A DNA stretch of 64,000 nucleotides from Kudoa neothunni. Taxonomy: Eukaryota > Cnidaria. The position numbers and the translations under genes are program-made. The stretch covers positions 17,090,349 to 17,154,348 of the forward strand of contig OZ199838.1 of assembly GCA_964304625.1 (NCBI GenBank), read 5' to 3'. Positions 1-12,552 of the stretch are shown here, in pieces. Within the stretch, counting starts at the first letter, position 1; every line of letters starts with the position of its first letter. The notes under the pieces are model-generated. The model was not told the origin of the DNA, did no database searches, and saw nothing but the letters and a program-made list of their open reading frames with translations.

Positions 1-1367
1 AATCATAAAATTAAATTTTCTTCAATTTCTACCGACTATGAGAATAACAACGCAATTTTGGCAACCGCCAAGAGTGACATAATGAGCCATCTTCAAAAAT
101 ATAACACATTTTTTAATGATAAATCTGCATTTTCAAATAATGAAGTTGTGAAAAGAATTGAACAAGTGAAAGTTGATTTGAAAGAAAAGTTTGATTTATT
201 CAAAGCTAACAACGACAAAATGAAAAATGAATTGGCACAATTGTCTACTATGAAAAACAACGTGAATAGTGAGATTGCTGTTGAAGAACAATTTATTGAA
301 GAGTACACCAGGAACGTTTCAACCGAAAGAATTAACATTCAATCATTCCTTAAGAAAACTGCATTCACTGGAAGAAACAGCCCTCTACAATTAATGAAGC
401 TAACAAAAAACTCACTGACAAGAAAGGAGAGCTTGATAACTTCTTGAAAGTTACCGAGTCTCAATACGAACAAAATAAGGATTTGATAAAGGAAAAACAA
501 GACGGAATTTCAACTAATGGTAAATTACAGATTGAATTATTACGAAAAGAAAAGTCTGCAACTTTAGATAAGTTTAGAGAATACAAAAAAGCACATGAGG
601 CTATTTCAGCCAAGCCGACGATGGTAAAATTGATATTTCTACGGAGCTGAGCAATACATTTACTGAAATGAAAGCTGAAAAAAAAAGGATGAAAGATACA
701 TTTGAAGAGAATTTGAAAAAAGTTTCAGAAACCATTTCCGAAGCCAATACACATTATACTAACGAACAAAATAACCTTGAAAAGAAATATTCCGAAAAAA
801 AATATATTGCTTCCGACTTATTAAGACAAATTAAATCATTATTAACAGCAATTGGCTCGGAAAACTGATGATAACAAGTTTGGAAATTTGCACATACAAT
901 ATACTGAACTTATCCCAAAAATAAAGAGTTTCCTCGATCAAAATAAAGATCCTATTACAATTACAGTATATGACGGTCAAATCAATGCCACTACTATTCC
1001 AGAAGATGCAAAAGAATTTAGGAATAAACTTAACGAAGCAATAAATAAAGATGATAAATATGTTCAAGATTTAAACAGAAACCATTCATCTACTGAAACA
1101 GCTGATGTTACCATAAATATGGTAGATGAATCTCAAAATTTTGAAGAAGATAATGATCACGACAGTGATTCTATGAGTGCAGCTCAATATGCTGCAGCAT
1201 TAGGAGAGTCTAATAATGTATTAGCAAAAGATTATTTCAAGATGATTGTGGCAGGTGCTGCAGTAGCCTTGGTGGCTATCGCAATCGCTGGTGCTGTAAT
1301 ACGATACAGAAGCGTCAAAAAGAATGAAATTTACGAAAAATGTGAAAATATTTACGTCAAAGCATGA
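1..1367 (+). pseudogene. Coiled-coil membrane protein family, copy 1 (3' half, decayed)
   Basis: This is the C-terminal part of the same protein encoded at 57763-61591; the 5' part lies off the window. Conceptual translation gives lysine/glutamate/asparagine-rich heptad-like sequence, then an acidic linker (FEEDNDHDSDS), then a membrane helix (MIVAGAAVALVAIAIAGAVI) and the short basic tail RYRSVKKNEIYEKCENIYVKA ending at a stop at 1365-1367. The tail matches the other two copies almost residue for residue. The reading frame is interrupted near 366-400, 615 and 860 by what look like small indels, so this copy is probably dead, or its sequence contains errors. It is the most divergent of the three copies. 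No known family was recognised. Confidence 0.75.
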
Positions 1368-1700
1368 TATTAGAGCGATAATATTCCATACAGAACCAAG
1401 TTACGTAGTAATTTAGAAATATTTATTTTAATAGTAGTATTAGTGTGTTCAGTATAGAAATGTGTTTCAATGGCCTATTATGTTATTTGAATAATAAAAA
1501 ATTTTGATTAATTAATGTTAAAAAAAATTTTCGATAACTAATTATTGCTAATGTAAAATTATTATTACTTATCAATTATAGGGTAATAGTTGGTGCAGCT
1601 GGTATTAATGCCTTTATATATTGACATTTTAACAACACTCATTTAATACGATGAAATTTTTGTTTATATTAAAAGTTAGGCTGAACTTATGATATAAACC
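1368..1700. other. Downstream flank shared with the other coiled-coil gene copies
   Basis: Sequence after the stop codon aligns, with substitutions and indels, to the sequence following the stop at 49121 and 61591, for example the stretches around gtgtttcaatg and agtaattggtg. Homology fades near 1660-1700. It probably covers the 3' UTR and flank of the family, so duplication of this family included non-coding DNA. No other feature is seen. Confidence 0.6.
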
Positions 1701-1799
1701 CCCTAACATTAAATTAACATAAGATTAGCGCAATAGAAAAATAACTACGAAAAACATGCAAATACAAATCTAAATGATAGTAAATTAAAGTTGTTTTAT

Positions 1800-2640
1800 C
1801 GAGGATATAAAACCATCCCATAAACCGAGATTGAATTTTCATCCCCATTGAAATTCACCAATAAATTAAATTGATTGATACCATCCATCCACACTGACAA
1901 AAACATCTTCATTAACCGAAGATGTTCTGTTCCTCGGTGATATTTTCTATTTGATAGCATCCTAGGTTCCGTCCATGGTATTTGTATGAGCCTCTGTGGT
2001 ACTATCCACATATTCTATACTGTGATTTACGGGGAGATGAGTGAAGAAATTATTTAGTATTCCATAACTTTTGAAGCAATCTGTTATAATAATCAAACCA
2101 GGTAAACGAAAGTTTTAACGTTTTGTTTAAGAGTGTCGGCGGTTTTGTCAGGAATTTCCCCCAAAAATATCTTTCCTTCTGATGTCCTTTCTACACCTCC
2201 AAGAACCCATGCCGTTCGTTATGCTCCACATTGCCAAATTTTGACTCATCAATGTCTTCGATTATATTTTCTTCTTTAATAATTATTTCCCTTAAAGCGT
2301 AAACTATCTGCTACCATCTGGCGAAGAACGTGACAATATTCCTTAATTGTTTGATACGAGTGCCCAATAATTGTGTCCAGATTAACGTTTTTTACGCTCA
2401 CCAACCAGTAATATGACAACTCCAAAAAATCATGAAGTTTAATTCTCATATTACTGAAAAATATCTACTCAAAAATGGATGTTTCTGTACTGCATATTTT
2501 GGAGCAGCATCGCCAATTTTTTCGATGTATAGAATGGCTAATTCCATTACATTTTACACAGTTAGGTGTTGCTTTAAAGATACAAATATTGATAAGATAA
2601 CAGATAGAGTTATCCTCATTGCAAGCAAAAATTATTAAAA
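1800..2640 (-). pseudogene. Merlin (IS1016/ISXO2-type) transposase remnant 1
   Basis: Read on the minus strand, the pieces follow the order of a Merlin transposase. There is an N-terminal zinc-binding stretch with paired cysteines (NCVKCNG and then WRCCSKIC, about 2560-2480) and a helical region (ELSYYWLVSVKNVNLDTIIG). A DDE-like core follows, with IDESKFG near 2240 and the VLGGVERTSEGKIFL strand. The end region resembles the HTNTMEG...LSVWM section of the family. It aligns closely with the copy at 8070-8773. Several stops and frame changes break it. It is nearly full length for a protein of about 300 residues. I did not find clear terminal inverted repeats. Confidence 0.7.
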
Positions 2641-4950
2641 AATCTTGGGGAAATCATTCGCGCGGATCTAACGATATTCAATAGCCACCCCCAAAATTGT
2701 ATTCCTGTGGTACACAGTATCCATGCTTGCACGAACATTATGCCAGATGGATAATAATGGCGTTCGATCGTATTTTGTATTCAAAAATTACATTTTCATT
2801 CTTATATTAATGATAACTCGTAGATATTCAGACAAAGCTGAATGTTAAACAACAAACAACAAATATCGAATAAATACATCATAATTATTCGAAAATATGT
2901 AGATTTTTTAGAATAATCAGCTATTTAATCATTCCATTACGAACCGTGACTTATTTTAAAGACGAATAAGTCCCATTTTGTTTTATTTTATAACATAAGT
3001 AAGTCATAAGCAAAAATATTTTTCTCTTAGTTTATTAAAATTCTCAATAACTTCATTAATGGAAAAACGATGCATGGTTTTTAATAATTTTCATGAGTAA
3101 AGGATACATTCATTGCGTCGACTTCATTATTTATTGAGTTAACATATTTATCTTCTGGATCTTCAAATGAAATAGTTTCTTCTATGTTAACCCGACATTC
3201 AATTTGATTTTTCTAGGGATTTTCTTCCAGTCGAAATGATAATACCTCCTGACCCACAATTATTAACAAGAATTATTTATTAAAATAGTTTTCGATTGTT
3301 TCTTCACTCACTAATTTCCACATTACTTTCATCGTGTACATATGTTCAAGTAAATCTGAAGGATCATTATTTGAATTGTTATCAAAAATATTAATAATAT
3401 TAACAGTAACTTTATTGATCAAATAACTCGTCAGATGATTTTTGTAAATGTATTAACAATCTTAAATAATTCCTTGATCTGATTGTTGCAATACGCTGGT
3501 TGTTCCTTGTGGGGGGATTCCAGAGTTCAAGATTTGAAATGTTTACCAGATCATATGATTCTTATCTTACATTGAGAAGTTTCAGCTTTAATGATACCAT
3601 CAGATATTTTGAAAAAATAAAGTCTTCACGTTAGTTTAATAGGGAGGTGTGAGGTCGTTTATTTCACGGAAGCATCAAGGTGTTTCACGATTGCGAATTA
3701 TTAATGAGTCTTTTTTCTGACATCGAGTAGATCGCAACAATTGTTATTCTCTCTAGATTTTCTAGAACCGTGCAAGTTTTCCTCCATTTCAAATGCATAA
3801 CCATATATTAAATTTCATATGGAGATATAAATTTAAATGATATTTTAACTATCTTTTTCTGGTAAAACATTCCAGTTTCATCCAACTAAAAATATCTTTT
3901 GGATCATAATTTCCAATCAACTTTAACAGTTGATCCTTCCAAAGGGATATTATTTTAGGAACAACATTATTGGATTTACATATGAATTTGTTACTTTCAA
4001 CTTAACTCTCGAGGAAAATTCTTAAAACAAAACTGTCTCAGCCTCTACTAACTTTAACAGTTGTGTTTTAACATTATATATGTAATCGAAGACTTTTTAA
4101 TTACATCATCCTGAGAGAGTTCGATATTACGTGATCTGGTTAGCTCAATCCACTCTTTAACCTTAGAATCCAAAATGTTGAAATTATTTTTTCTTAAGGT
4201 TTCTCTGTTGTGACATAGGTCCCCCATTGTTATAATCTTCCAGAATACTGCTATTTTTTAATATTATGTTGTTTAAGGAAGATTTCGATTTAAATTCAAA
4301 TATCTCAACGGGTTTAGCATTCAAGCTACCGAAATTTTTTATATCATCATAGTTTATTATATTAACTTTATTATCCAATTATCGATACTTTCTCAGATTT
4401 CTTAATTGCATATTAATCAGGGTGGTATAACGTTCAATAAAATTGGTTCGTGTCCAACAATCATCCGACTAAACTATCCAGAAAAATTGTCCGCTTCAGA
4501 CCCTTGATATTCCATATTGAAACAGCCGGGTATACGCAGTCGCTTTAAAAAACCTTCGTACGTTTTATCTGATTCAACAACTATTATAATTATTCAGAGG
4601 ATTCATAATTTCTGAGAAGAACAAACTTTTCAAAATGGCATTGGTTTAAACGATTACTGATCTTATGTGATATTAATCCAGCCTTTTAGGCTTGTCTTTT
4701 ACATTCCGCAGGAGTCACTGGACTGGGATAGAATAAATTGACCTTGCAAGATGTTTGAGGTTAGAATGGCTAGAATAAGCCCAATAAATTAGAGAATCAT
4801 TATATATTTTATAAACAGATTTGTTTAAATAATTCTTATTTCCTCCCTATACCAGTGATGTTCGACGAGAGCAAAAAAGTGTCAATAACAACAATAATAA
4901 TTGCGCCCCCTAGCAAATGGTTTGTTAATCTCCTGTATTAATCTACCAAC
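2641..4950 (-). other. Degenerate sequence, weakly coding-like on the minus strand
   Basis: No intact gene is present. Short minus-strand stretches look coding-derived, for example one at 4184-4378 and one near 4500-4700 containing PVTPAECKRQA. They lie directly downstream of the gypsy pol region, so they might be a further part of that old element or of an unrelated one. No family could be assigned. Confidence 0.3.
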
Positions 4951-4959
4951 ATAACATCT

Positions 4960-7670
4960 CTTCATTCCCAGGTTTATTTACTTTTCTTGTAGATCTTCTT
5001 AAGGTTGGTTCATTTACATCTTCACTATCAGATGATACATTATCGTCAATAAGATTAGGGTTTTTCTACCTCCTGGGCCGTAGAATCTATAATTGGTTTT
5101 TAGTATTGGCCATTACCATTTGTTGTTGATGTAAATCTTCTTCAGCTGGGTTTGCATCAATCTCATCATTTGGTTCAGTGTATGGAATCATTATCAAATG
5201 GTCAATATGCCTTTTTAATTCTCGTCCGTTGGATAACACCAAATATGTAAGGGGTGCAACCGCTCTAAGAACTTTACCCTTAATTCATTTGGGGCCTTTC
5301 AAGAAATTTCGAATCAGTACAGTTTCACCGGGATCTAGTACTCGTGTTCCCTTTTCTCTATTCATTCTTGGTTTCCCTGGCTGGATCTTCAACGTGTCGA
5401 AGAAACTACCTGGCCTCCTTCCCATCATACAGATTGATTGCGCCATTGATGTTGTGCTGTGTAGTGTGTTTCTTTGATGGAGCAGGAACCGATCGATACT
5501 TTTTTGTATGTCACTATCAGATTTATCAAGGCATCCTTTGAAGGTCGTACAAACCTTTCTGCCAGTCCGTCGGAAGATGGATGGTAAGCTAAAATAAATT
5601 TATGTCTGATGTTATTGCTAGCAGTAAAATCCCTCATTTCTTTGGGGACAAATTTGGGACAATTATCAGACACCGTTGTTTCAGGATTACCAAGACGTGA
5701 AAATAAGGTCCTCATAACAGAAACAGTTCTATCTCCATTTGGCGAACTCATAGGTATCACTTCAGGCCATTTTGAATAAGCGTCGACCATTATAAGCAAA
5801 TACAACCCTTTAATAGGACCAGCAAAATCGAAATGTACTCCTTCCAGTGGATGTGAACAATTCTCCCATTGCAGTACTTTGCTTTTTATAGGCATTTTGC
5901 GTTTTTCTTCTTGGCATGAGCGGCAGCTGAAGTTTACCCTTTTAATATCACGGTTTATGTTAGGCCACCAAACATAACTTCTCGCTAGTTCTTTGGTTCT
6001 TGATATTCCCATATGCCCCGCATGCAATTCCTTCAACACTATACTTTGGAGTGATTTGGGTATGATAATCCGTCCGCCAAGTAGCAATGATCTATTCAAA
6101 AAACGATATCTCATTTTTCCTCCTTTTGAATTGTTCCAATCCGATTGGTATTTTGCTTTTCCATCCATTCTTAAAATGACTAATAACACTACTTAGGATT
6201 TCATCTGCCATTGTTTCTCTCGTCAGTTCTTCAAGCGTAAAGTGAAAGTGTCCATGTTTTAAAATTTTTTTAACAACTAATTTATCAATCATATCATTTG
6301 CCACTTCAAGTTCTTCATTAGCGTCCTTCTTTCTCATAAAAAGGCGAGGAAAACAATCACCAGGATTATTTTCAGATCCGGCTCGATATTTGATTTCAAA
6401 CAAGTATCCAGATAATGACTGCCCACCTTTGGATTCTAGACGCTGCTGTCTTCGGTATCCCATTTTTAGGATTAAAAATGGCTTATATTCAGTTAACAAG
6501 GTGAATCGTCATCCCTCCAGGTAATGATGGAACTTCTGAATTGCTCAAATGATCGCTAATCCTTCTTTTTTAATCGTGGAATAATTTTCCTCTCTTTTTG
6601 ATAGGCTTCTAGAAATAAATGAGATAGGTCTCACAAGGTTATCGTCCATAACATGGGATAATACTGCACCAACACCACTGCCAGAAGCGTCTGTTGTCAA
6701 TAATAATTTTAGAGATGGATCAAAATAGACTAGCATATTTTTATTCGAAAGTAAACTCATTTTCTTTCTTCAGCAAGTTATACAGGAATTGGGTATGGAA
6801 GAAAAATTTGGAATAAATTTCCTATAATAATTTAGCATTCCATAGAATATCCTTATGTCTGTTTTATTAGAAGGTTTTTGCATCCTCATTACTTCTTCCA
6901 CACCATTTAACTTTTTATTAGGCCTTTTCTGGAAACATTGTATCTGCAATATTCAATAGATTCGTTAAGGAAAGCACATTTCTCTTTGTTCAGGCGAAGA
7001 CCATGCTGCTGAAATATATTCAGCACCTTATCTAACGTTCTCAAGTGTTCATTCCTCGTTTTCCCCGTAACAATAATGTTATCCAAATAACATTGAACAT
7101 CTGGTATACCATTCAATAGCATATCCATTGTTCTTCGTCAAATTGCAGGGGCTGACGCCAACCCAAAATGAAGCCTCTGATATTCAAACAGTCCTTTATG
7201 TGTTGTGATCGTCAAAAACTCCTTTGAAGTATTCTCAAAATCCATTTGAAGATAAGCATTTTCTAAGTCAATAACACTAAACGACTCTCCGCCGGCAAGA
7301 GTAGACATGATGTCTTCTACTGTAGGTAGTGGATATATATCCACATTTAGATGAGGGTTCAATGTGACAGAAAAATCAGCACAAATTCTTACTCCACCAC
7401 CTATCTTTTCAACAGCAACTATAGTTGTGGCCCATCTGCTGAATCTGATAGCTTTCAATATGCCAGCCTCTACCAGTCTATCGAGTTCTGTTGAAGCCAT
7501 TTCTTTCTTATAAGAGATACTCTTCGGTATTTACAAAAAATAGGCGACGTAATAGGTTTCAGTGATATTGCAGTTTTTGTTCCATTGAAACATCCAAGTT
7601 CGTTCCAAAATAATTTATGATATTTCTTCAACAAGCTTCCAATTTCTTTCGTTTCTAACTTCATGATCTC
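4960..7670 (-). mobile_element. Fossil Ty3/gypsy LTR retrotransposon, pol region
   Basis: Minus-strand translation shows, in order, the end of a protease/linker region (about 7660-7500), reverse transcriptase (about 7500-6900), RNase H (about 6770-6250), the integrase zinc-binding and core domains (about 6100-5430), and a C-terminal integrase segment with the gypsy-type sequence LSNGRELKRHIDHL (about 5240-5180). It is broken in at least half a dozen places and looks old. No gag region and no long terminal repeats were recognised on either side. Its upstream end abuts a Merlin fragment at 7677, which suggests insertion into, or rearrangement with, that transposon. Confidence 0.85.
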
Positions 7671-7676
7671 TAATGA

Positions 7677-7912
7677 CCACTCTTCTCAAACTATCACTAA
7701 CTATTCTCACTATCTTAGACAAATGATGGTCGATAGTTTAGGATTCGACGACATTATAATTGGAGGAGAAAATACAGTCGTAGAAATTGATGAGTCCAAG
7801 TTTGGTAAAAATAAAGCATAACAAAGCTCATGGTGTTAATGGAGCATGGGTTCATGGAGGTGTCGAAAGGACATCCGAAAGAAGAATGTTTCTAGTGAAG
7901 GTCCAGGATCAC
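7677..7912 (+). mobile_element. Merlin transposase fragment 2
   Basis: The translation contains ITNYSHYLRQMMVDSLGF, then VVEIDESKFGKNK and WVHGGVERTSERRMFLVKV. These are the linker and first catalytic aspartate (IDES) region of a Merlin/ISXO2-type transposase. It is truncated on both sides: the left edge meets the gypsy fossil and the right edge runs into unrelated sequence near 7912. It is closely related to the copy at 8376-8773. Confidence 0.75.
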
Positions 7913-8069
7913 ATTTGATATCCGTCACCAAATAATCCTATAACATTGTCGAGATTAACAGTGGGGCTAATCGTTTGTTTTCCGCCACTAACACTAATTC
8001 CGCAACATGAGGATTATATACTCACCAACACAATATATAAGGATTAAGCCCTTATTTACAAACAACCAT
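7913..8069. other. Short unassigned spacer
   Basis: Nothing recognisable was seen between the two Merlin fragments. Confidence 0.4.
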
Positions 8070-8773
8070 ACAACAATGATTGCACCAAGAAAGGCATTCA
8101 ATAAAATTTGTAGTGAAGGGAAAAATTCCATCAATTATCTCATTGAACAGGGCATTCTTGAAGAGCCTATGCCTATTAATTGAAGTAAATGTGGTGGATC
8201 AGATTTTCGATCCACGGAAAAAATTGGTGTTGTTGTGCAATGTTTTGCCGGAAAGAAGTCTCTATTTTTGACTGTACGATCTTCAAAAATATGAAATTCA
8301 AAGTTAATGATTTCATGGAGTTGGCTTATTATTGGTTAGTGGGTGTAAAAACTCTTAACTTGATCACTATTACTTGCCACTCCTCTCAAACGATCACTAA
8401 CTATTCCCACTATCTTAGACAAATGATGGCCGATAGCTTAGGATTCGAGGAGAAAATACAGTCGTAGAAATTGATGAGACCAAGTTTGGTAAAAATAAAG
8501 CATAAACAAAGGTCATGGTGTTAATGGAGCACGGGTTCTTGGAGGTGTCGAAAGGACACCCGAAAGAAGAGTATTTCTAGTGGAGGTCCCTGGTAGAACT
8601 ACTGAAACTTTAATAAAAAGAATAAAAACCTATGGTTAACCAGGCTCAATTATCATCACTGACTGTTCCAAAAGCTACGCCACACTCCATAATTTCTACA
8701 CTCATCTCACTGTTTACCACAGTATAGAATATAGATAGTGTTTCGGGAGATCACACCAATATATTGAGGGCAC
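8070..8773 (+). pseudogene. Merlin transposase remnant 3, running into a gap
   Basis: Starting near 8130, the translation gives ILEEPMPIN followed by a cysteine pair (CSKCGGSDFR), a helical segment (NDFMELAYYWLVGVKTLN), the IDETKFGKNK motif with the first catalytic aspartate, and a TDCSKSYATLHNF stretch with the second (about 8660-8690). Family members are about 300 residues long, so the final acidic residue would lie in or beyond the N run at 8774. Several frame interruptions are present. It is the longest Merlin copy in coding orientation. Confidence 0.75.
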
Positions 8774-8973
8774 NNNNNNNNNNNNNNNNNNNNNNNNNNN
8801 NNNNNNNNNNNNNNNNNNNNNNNNNNNNNNNNNNNNNNNNNNNNNNNNNNNNNNNNNNNNNNNNNNNNNNNNNNNNNNNNNNNNNNNNNNNNNNNNNNNN
8901 NNNNNNNNNNNNNNNNNNNNNNNNNNNNNNNNNNNNNNNNNNNNNNNNNNNNNNNNNNNNNNNNNNNNNNNNN
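8774..8973. other. Assembly gap (200 N)
   Basis: Exactly 200 N, the same length as the gap at 54369-54568, so this is a fixed-size placeholder rather than a measured gap. Confidence 0.99.
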
Positions 8974-9629
8974 ATTAATGATCTAATGTTGGTTAGTTAC
9001 TTCATCATGGTTTGTTATTTGCGTTTGATGGACGAAGGCAACACAAATCATATAAATGCAGGGGAGAAATTTTTATTATGTTGGACGAATAATTTTGATG
9101 ATTTATTCTTCATAACCTTAAATTTATTAGTGGATGTTGTTGAGAATTTAACCTCCCCTGTGCCAACTTCCGGAACAAAACGCGTGTGCCTTACTGGGAT
9201 AATTCTTGACCTCAGATGAAATATGTTTTATGCTTATTCAATTTGTCTCAATATTATATATTATAAACAATACACCTAGTTTAACAATTCCGTAGCAAAT
9301 ATACTGCGGATTTCTGTTTCTGGAGTTATTTACATGAATTTATTTGTCAGCAACATTATTGGTATAATGTTATACTAAAACAACATAGGTAAATTTTACA
9401 CTCCTTAAAAAATCAATAATGTTGATTTTCATCATCAAATAGAACGAAAAATTAGTATGAATTTATATTTAAGCAATAAACTCCAGATACATTCGTTAGT
9501 GTGTAGACATTTTCTCGGTAATGTAATAAAATTTAGGATTAGTGTTACTATAAAGTGAATCAATATTCTATGATACGAAATGGCATATAATATTTCATTA
9601 TGAAATTTATCTTAAGACAGATGCAATGA
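8974..9629. other. Unassigned sequence after the gap
   Basis: A plus-strand reading frame of about 80 codons runs out of the gap to 9219 without recognisable motifs. It is not clearly the end of the Merlin transposase. The rest is AT-rich with no feature seen. Confidence 0.3.
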
Positions 9630-9760
9630 GTGGTTGCGGACGGGGTTAAACCCTATGAGCCATAGTTTAAAAAGCGGTGGCGCCATACCGCTGTGTCGTT
9701 GATCGCGCATTAGTTGACATTGGTTACAACTCTAATACCAATAATTAAATTGTTGTTAGG
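9630..9760 (-). repeat. Divergent copy of the tRNA-like repeat found at 42512-43024
   Basis: The order of landmarks matches the repeats at 42512 and 42889. A diverged aaccctatgagcc block comes first, then ggtggcgccataccgc, a gatcgcgcat block and ggttacaac. Similarity is low and the ends are not defined. The parent repeat carries a tRNA-like B box on the minus strand; here that box is degraded. Confidence 0.4.
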
Positions 9761-12552
9761 AATCATATTAAAATCCAGGAAATACAAAAAATTTATAAGT
9801 AATATTGTTATCCCCCCAGGCGAAAGCGAAAACAAATGGAATAATTAATCGGATTAATTATCGTTTATCTATTGTGGATTATATTAAAAAATAAATATCG
9901 TTTTTCACGGTTCGCGGTGTTGTTTGGATCAAAAATTTTGATTTTGATGAGAGAAAATCATAATTGTAATAAATATATGAGGTTTAGAAAATAGTACAAC
10001 AAATATGAAATGAAATTTGAAAACTGTGTCTTATTTTATGCATAAATCCTTAGCCGATAAATTATAAACTATATTCACACATAGAAACGCACCTAATACA
10101 GGAACTTGATAATTTTCAAAGTAAATAACTAAAAATACATAAATGTAGAGACAAAATAGTAAATTTGGGTCCGTTTTCGACCAGTTAACATCGTTTAATA
10201 TTTTTATACGCCTAATATTAATATTGTAGTTATAAAATATTTCGTCATCTATATGTTGAACAATTTGTTCTGAAACGGTCGTTGGAGTCCAAAAATGAAA
10301 AAAAATATTTTTGATTTTCCATTAATTTCATGCTTATTAAAAAATTACATTTGGATTAATCAACAATATGAGATTCTTTATTTTATGTAAAAAGGTAAAA
10401 ATTATAAAATATAAATTTGAATTAAATAATCGTAAAATAGATTAATGCATCCTCTGAATTAAGTGAAAAATTTGTTCGCAATATTTAAATTCCGCTAACC
10501 TTAATGTTATATAAGTTATAATCTCGAAGTTTCTACTTAAAATTATCGTAAACGTTTTCACAATAAGAGTATCAAAATGTCAACTTTACCGATTTTTAAA
10601 TCTTGAGATATGAAAGAAATTATTACAGCCACTAATTTGTCTATAAATTTTAATATTTTATTTATAAACAAATATTAAAATCGTATCATTCCCTATTTTT
10701 TAAGGATTATTAAGTTCAAACCCTTAATCTAAGTTTTTTTATTAAATTCTAACGTAAAATAAAAATGTAAAATTTTCTGTTATTGAAAACTTAGAGATGT
10801 TAAATATGTTTAAATCAATCAGTCTTTAAAGTACTATATTCTTTCGTAGTAATTAGCTATTATTTCAAAATATATTGTATAAAAACTTCAATATATACAA
10901 TAAAAAGTCATATTTCATTATTTTAGTTTATAATCTCAAAGAAATAAAATATTTCTAGGGATTATTCACAGACATTGGTTGCATAATCATACATTCCAAT
11001 TCATGTTTGGAGATTGAAAATAAAAGTATTTAATTATTTTAATTATCTCGATTGAATATGGATTATATTTTTATATATTATATTAAAGAATTTTAGATAT
11101 GTGTTAAATTCATAGTTTTATTCTAAAATATAATAATATTTTGAAAAATTTTACATTAATTTTTATCGTTTGAGACTGATTTTGACCTCAGTAATTAATC
11201 AATTACTATAGAATCGATTTTTAAAAGAGTACATCAAAAATTGATATATAATAAAACATTATCGTATAATTATGCACATACACGCATGTGCGTATCAAAC
11301 ATAATTTTGATTCTTATCCTCTTCCATTGAAATTGTTATGAAAATTTTTAGAATATCTAAATAAAGAATTTATACTGAATAGGGATTAAATTTGTTCATA
11401 AAAAATATAAAGTATTTTTACAGTAAAAATCATAATCAAATATTGTGCTTAGTTTTAAATCTCACGAGAATATAATTTATCAATTCTGAATCAATTTCCT
11501 TGTAATATTATTTTTAAGGTGAGCATATTATAAAAATATATTTTTTACCACTTTTGTTTCATTTTCACTACGTTTGGATCTATATTATCAATGCGCTGTT
11601 ATAAATTAAAAATAATAATAAGTTCATAAGATAACGAATGAGGAGAATAATATCAATTAATTACTGGAAAATTATTAAAAATTAACAAGTTGAATTTTAA
11701 GTACTATTTTATACATATTATATTTCAATATGAATAAATTACAGTCACTATTTAAATGAAAAACACAAATAAATATATGATATAGGATAAAAATATAAAC
11801 TAACCACACAAAACATCCAAGAAGATTTAGACTGATTTAAAATAACCATAAGAGAATTATTAATATATTTAAGAGACTAGAAATTTACAAAATTACTATA
11901 AAAGCATTGTTAATTTTAATTCAAACGTATCCATTCCCGCCATAAATTATAATATAAAAATAATATCAATGTTGAGTAAACACGAATATTTACCAAAACA
12001 AAATACGAAATGTATTATCACCTCATTATATTAGGCGCATACGCACCAAACTTCAATTATTGTTGTTTATATTTTTTTCTATTAATACGATAAAAAGGGA
12101 CATTTGCCATAAATTTGTGGTTATATAAAATTATTATTGTTTTTAACTCGTTTTTATTAGATTAATATGTTGAGCGATATTTTTATTCAAAGTACTCATA
12201 TTTAAATTTTTAGCTAAAAACAAAATTGGCGAGTTATATATACTTAATATTTAATAGTAGCTCTTTATTTAATATTATAAACTACTAAACGTAGTTATCC
12301 ATTTAAATACGCTAATTCTTTTAAAAGAGTTAAATTATTTATTAAGGATTATATTGTCATTTATCTTGTTTAATGTATTCATGTGGAAAAGGTATAATAA
12401 AAGAACATTCTAAAGTTAATTATTAGCGTTTAAAATTTTTCTGTAAAAAATCAGATTTATCAAATGCTCAATATAAAAGTAGATCTTATAATAAACGATT
12501 TTTATTAAAAATTGGATTCATGTTTTTGTAAAATCGAAAATTGGGGACTCAT
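9761..12552. other. AT-rich intergenic region
   Basis: About 2.8 kb with no reading frame, repeat or conserved motif that I recognise. It lies downstream of the minus-strand gene that ends at 12553. Confidence 0.6.

Noticed and set aside
8764-9219. Frame apparently running through the first gap
   Set aside because: It is only open because N codons cannot be stops. The pieces on the two sides need not belong together.
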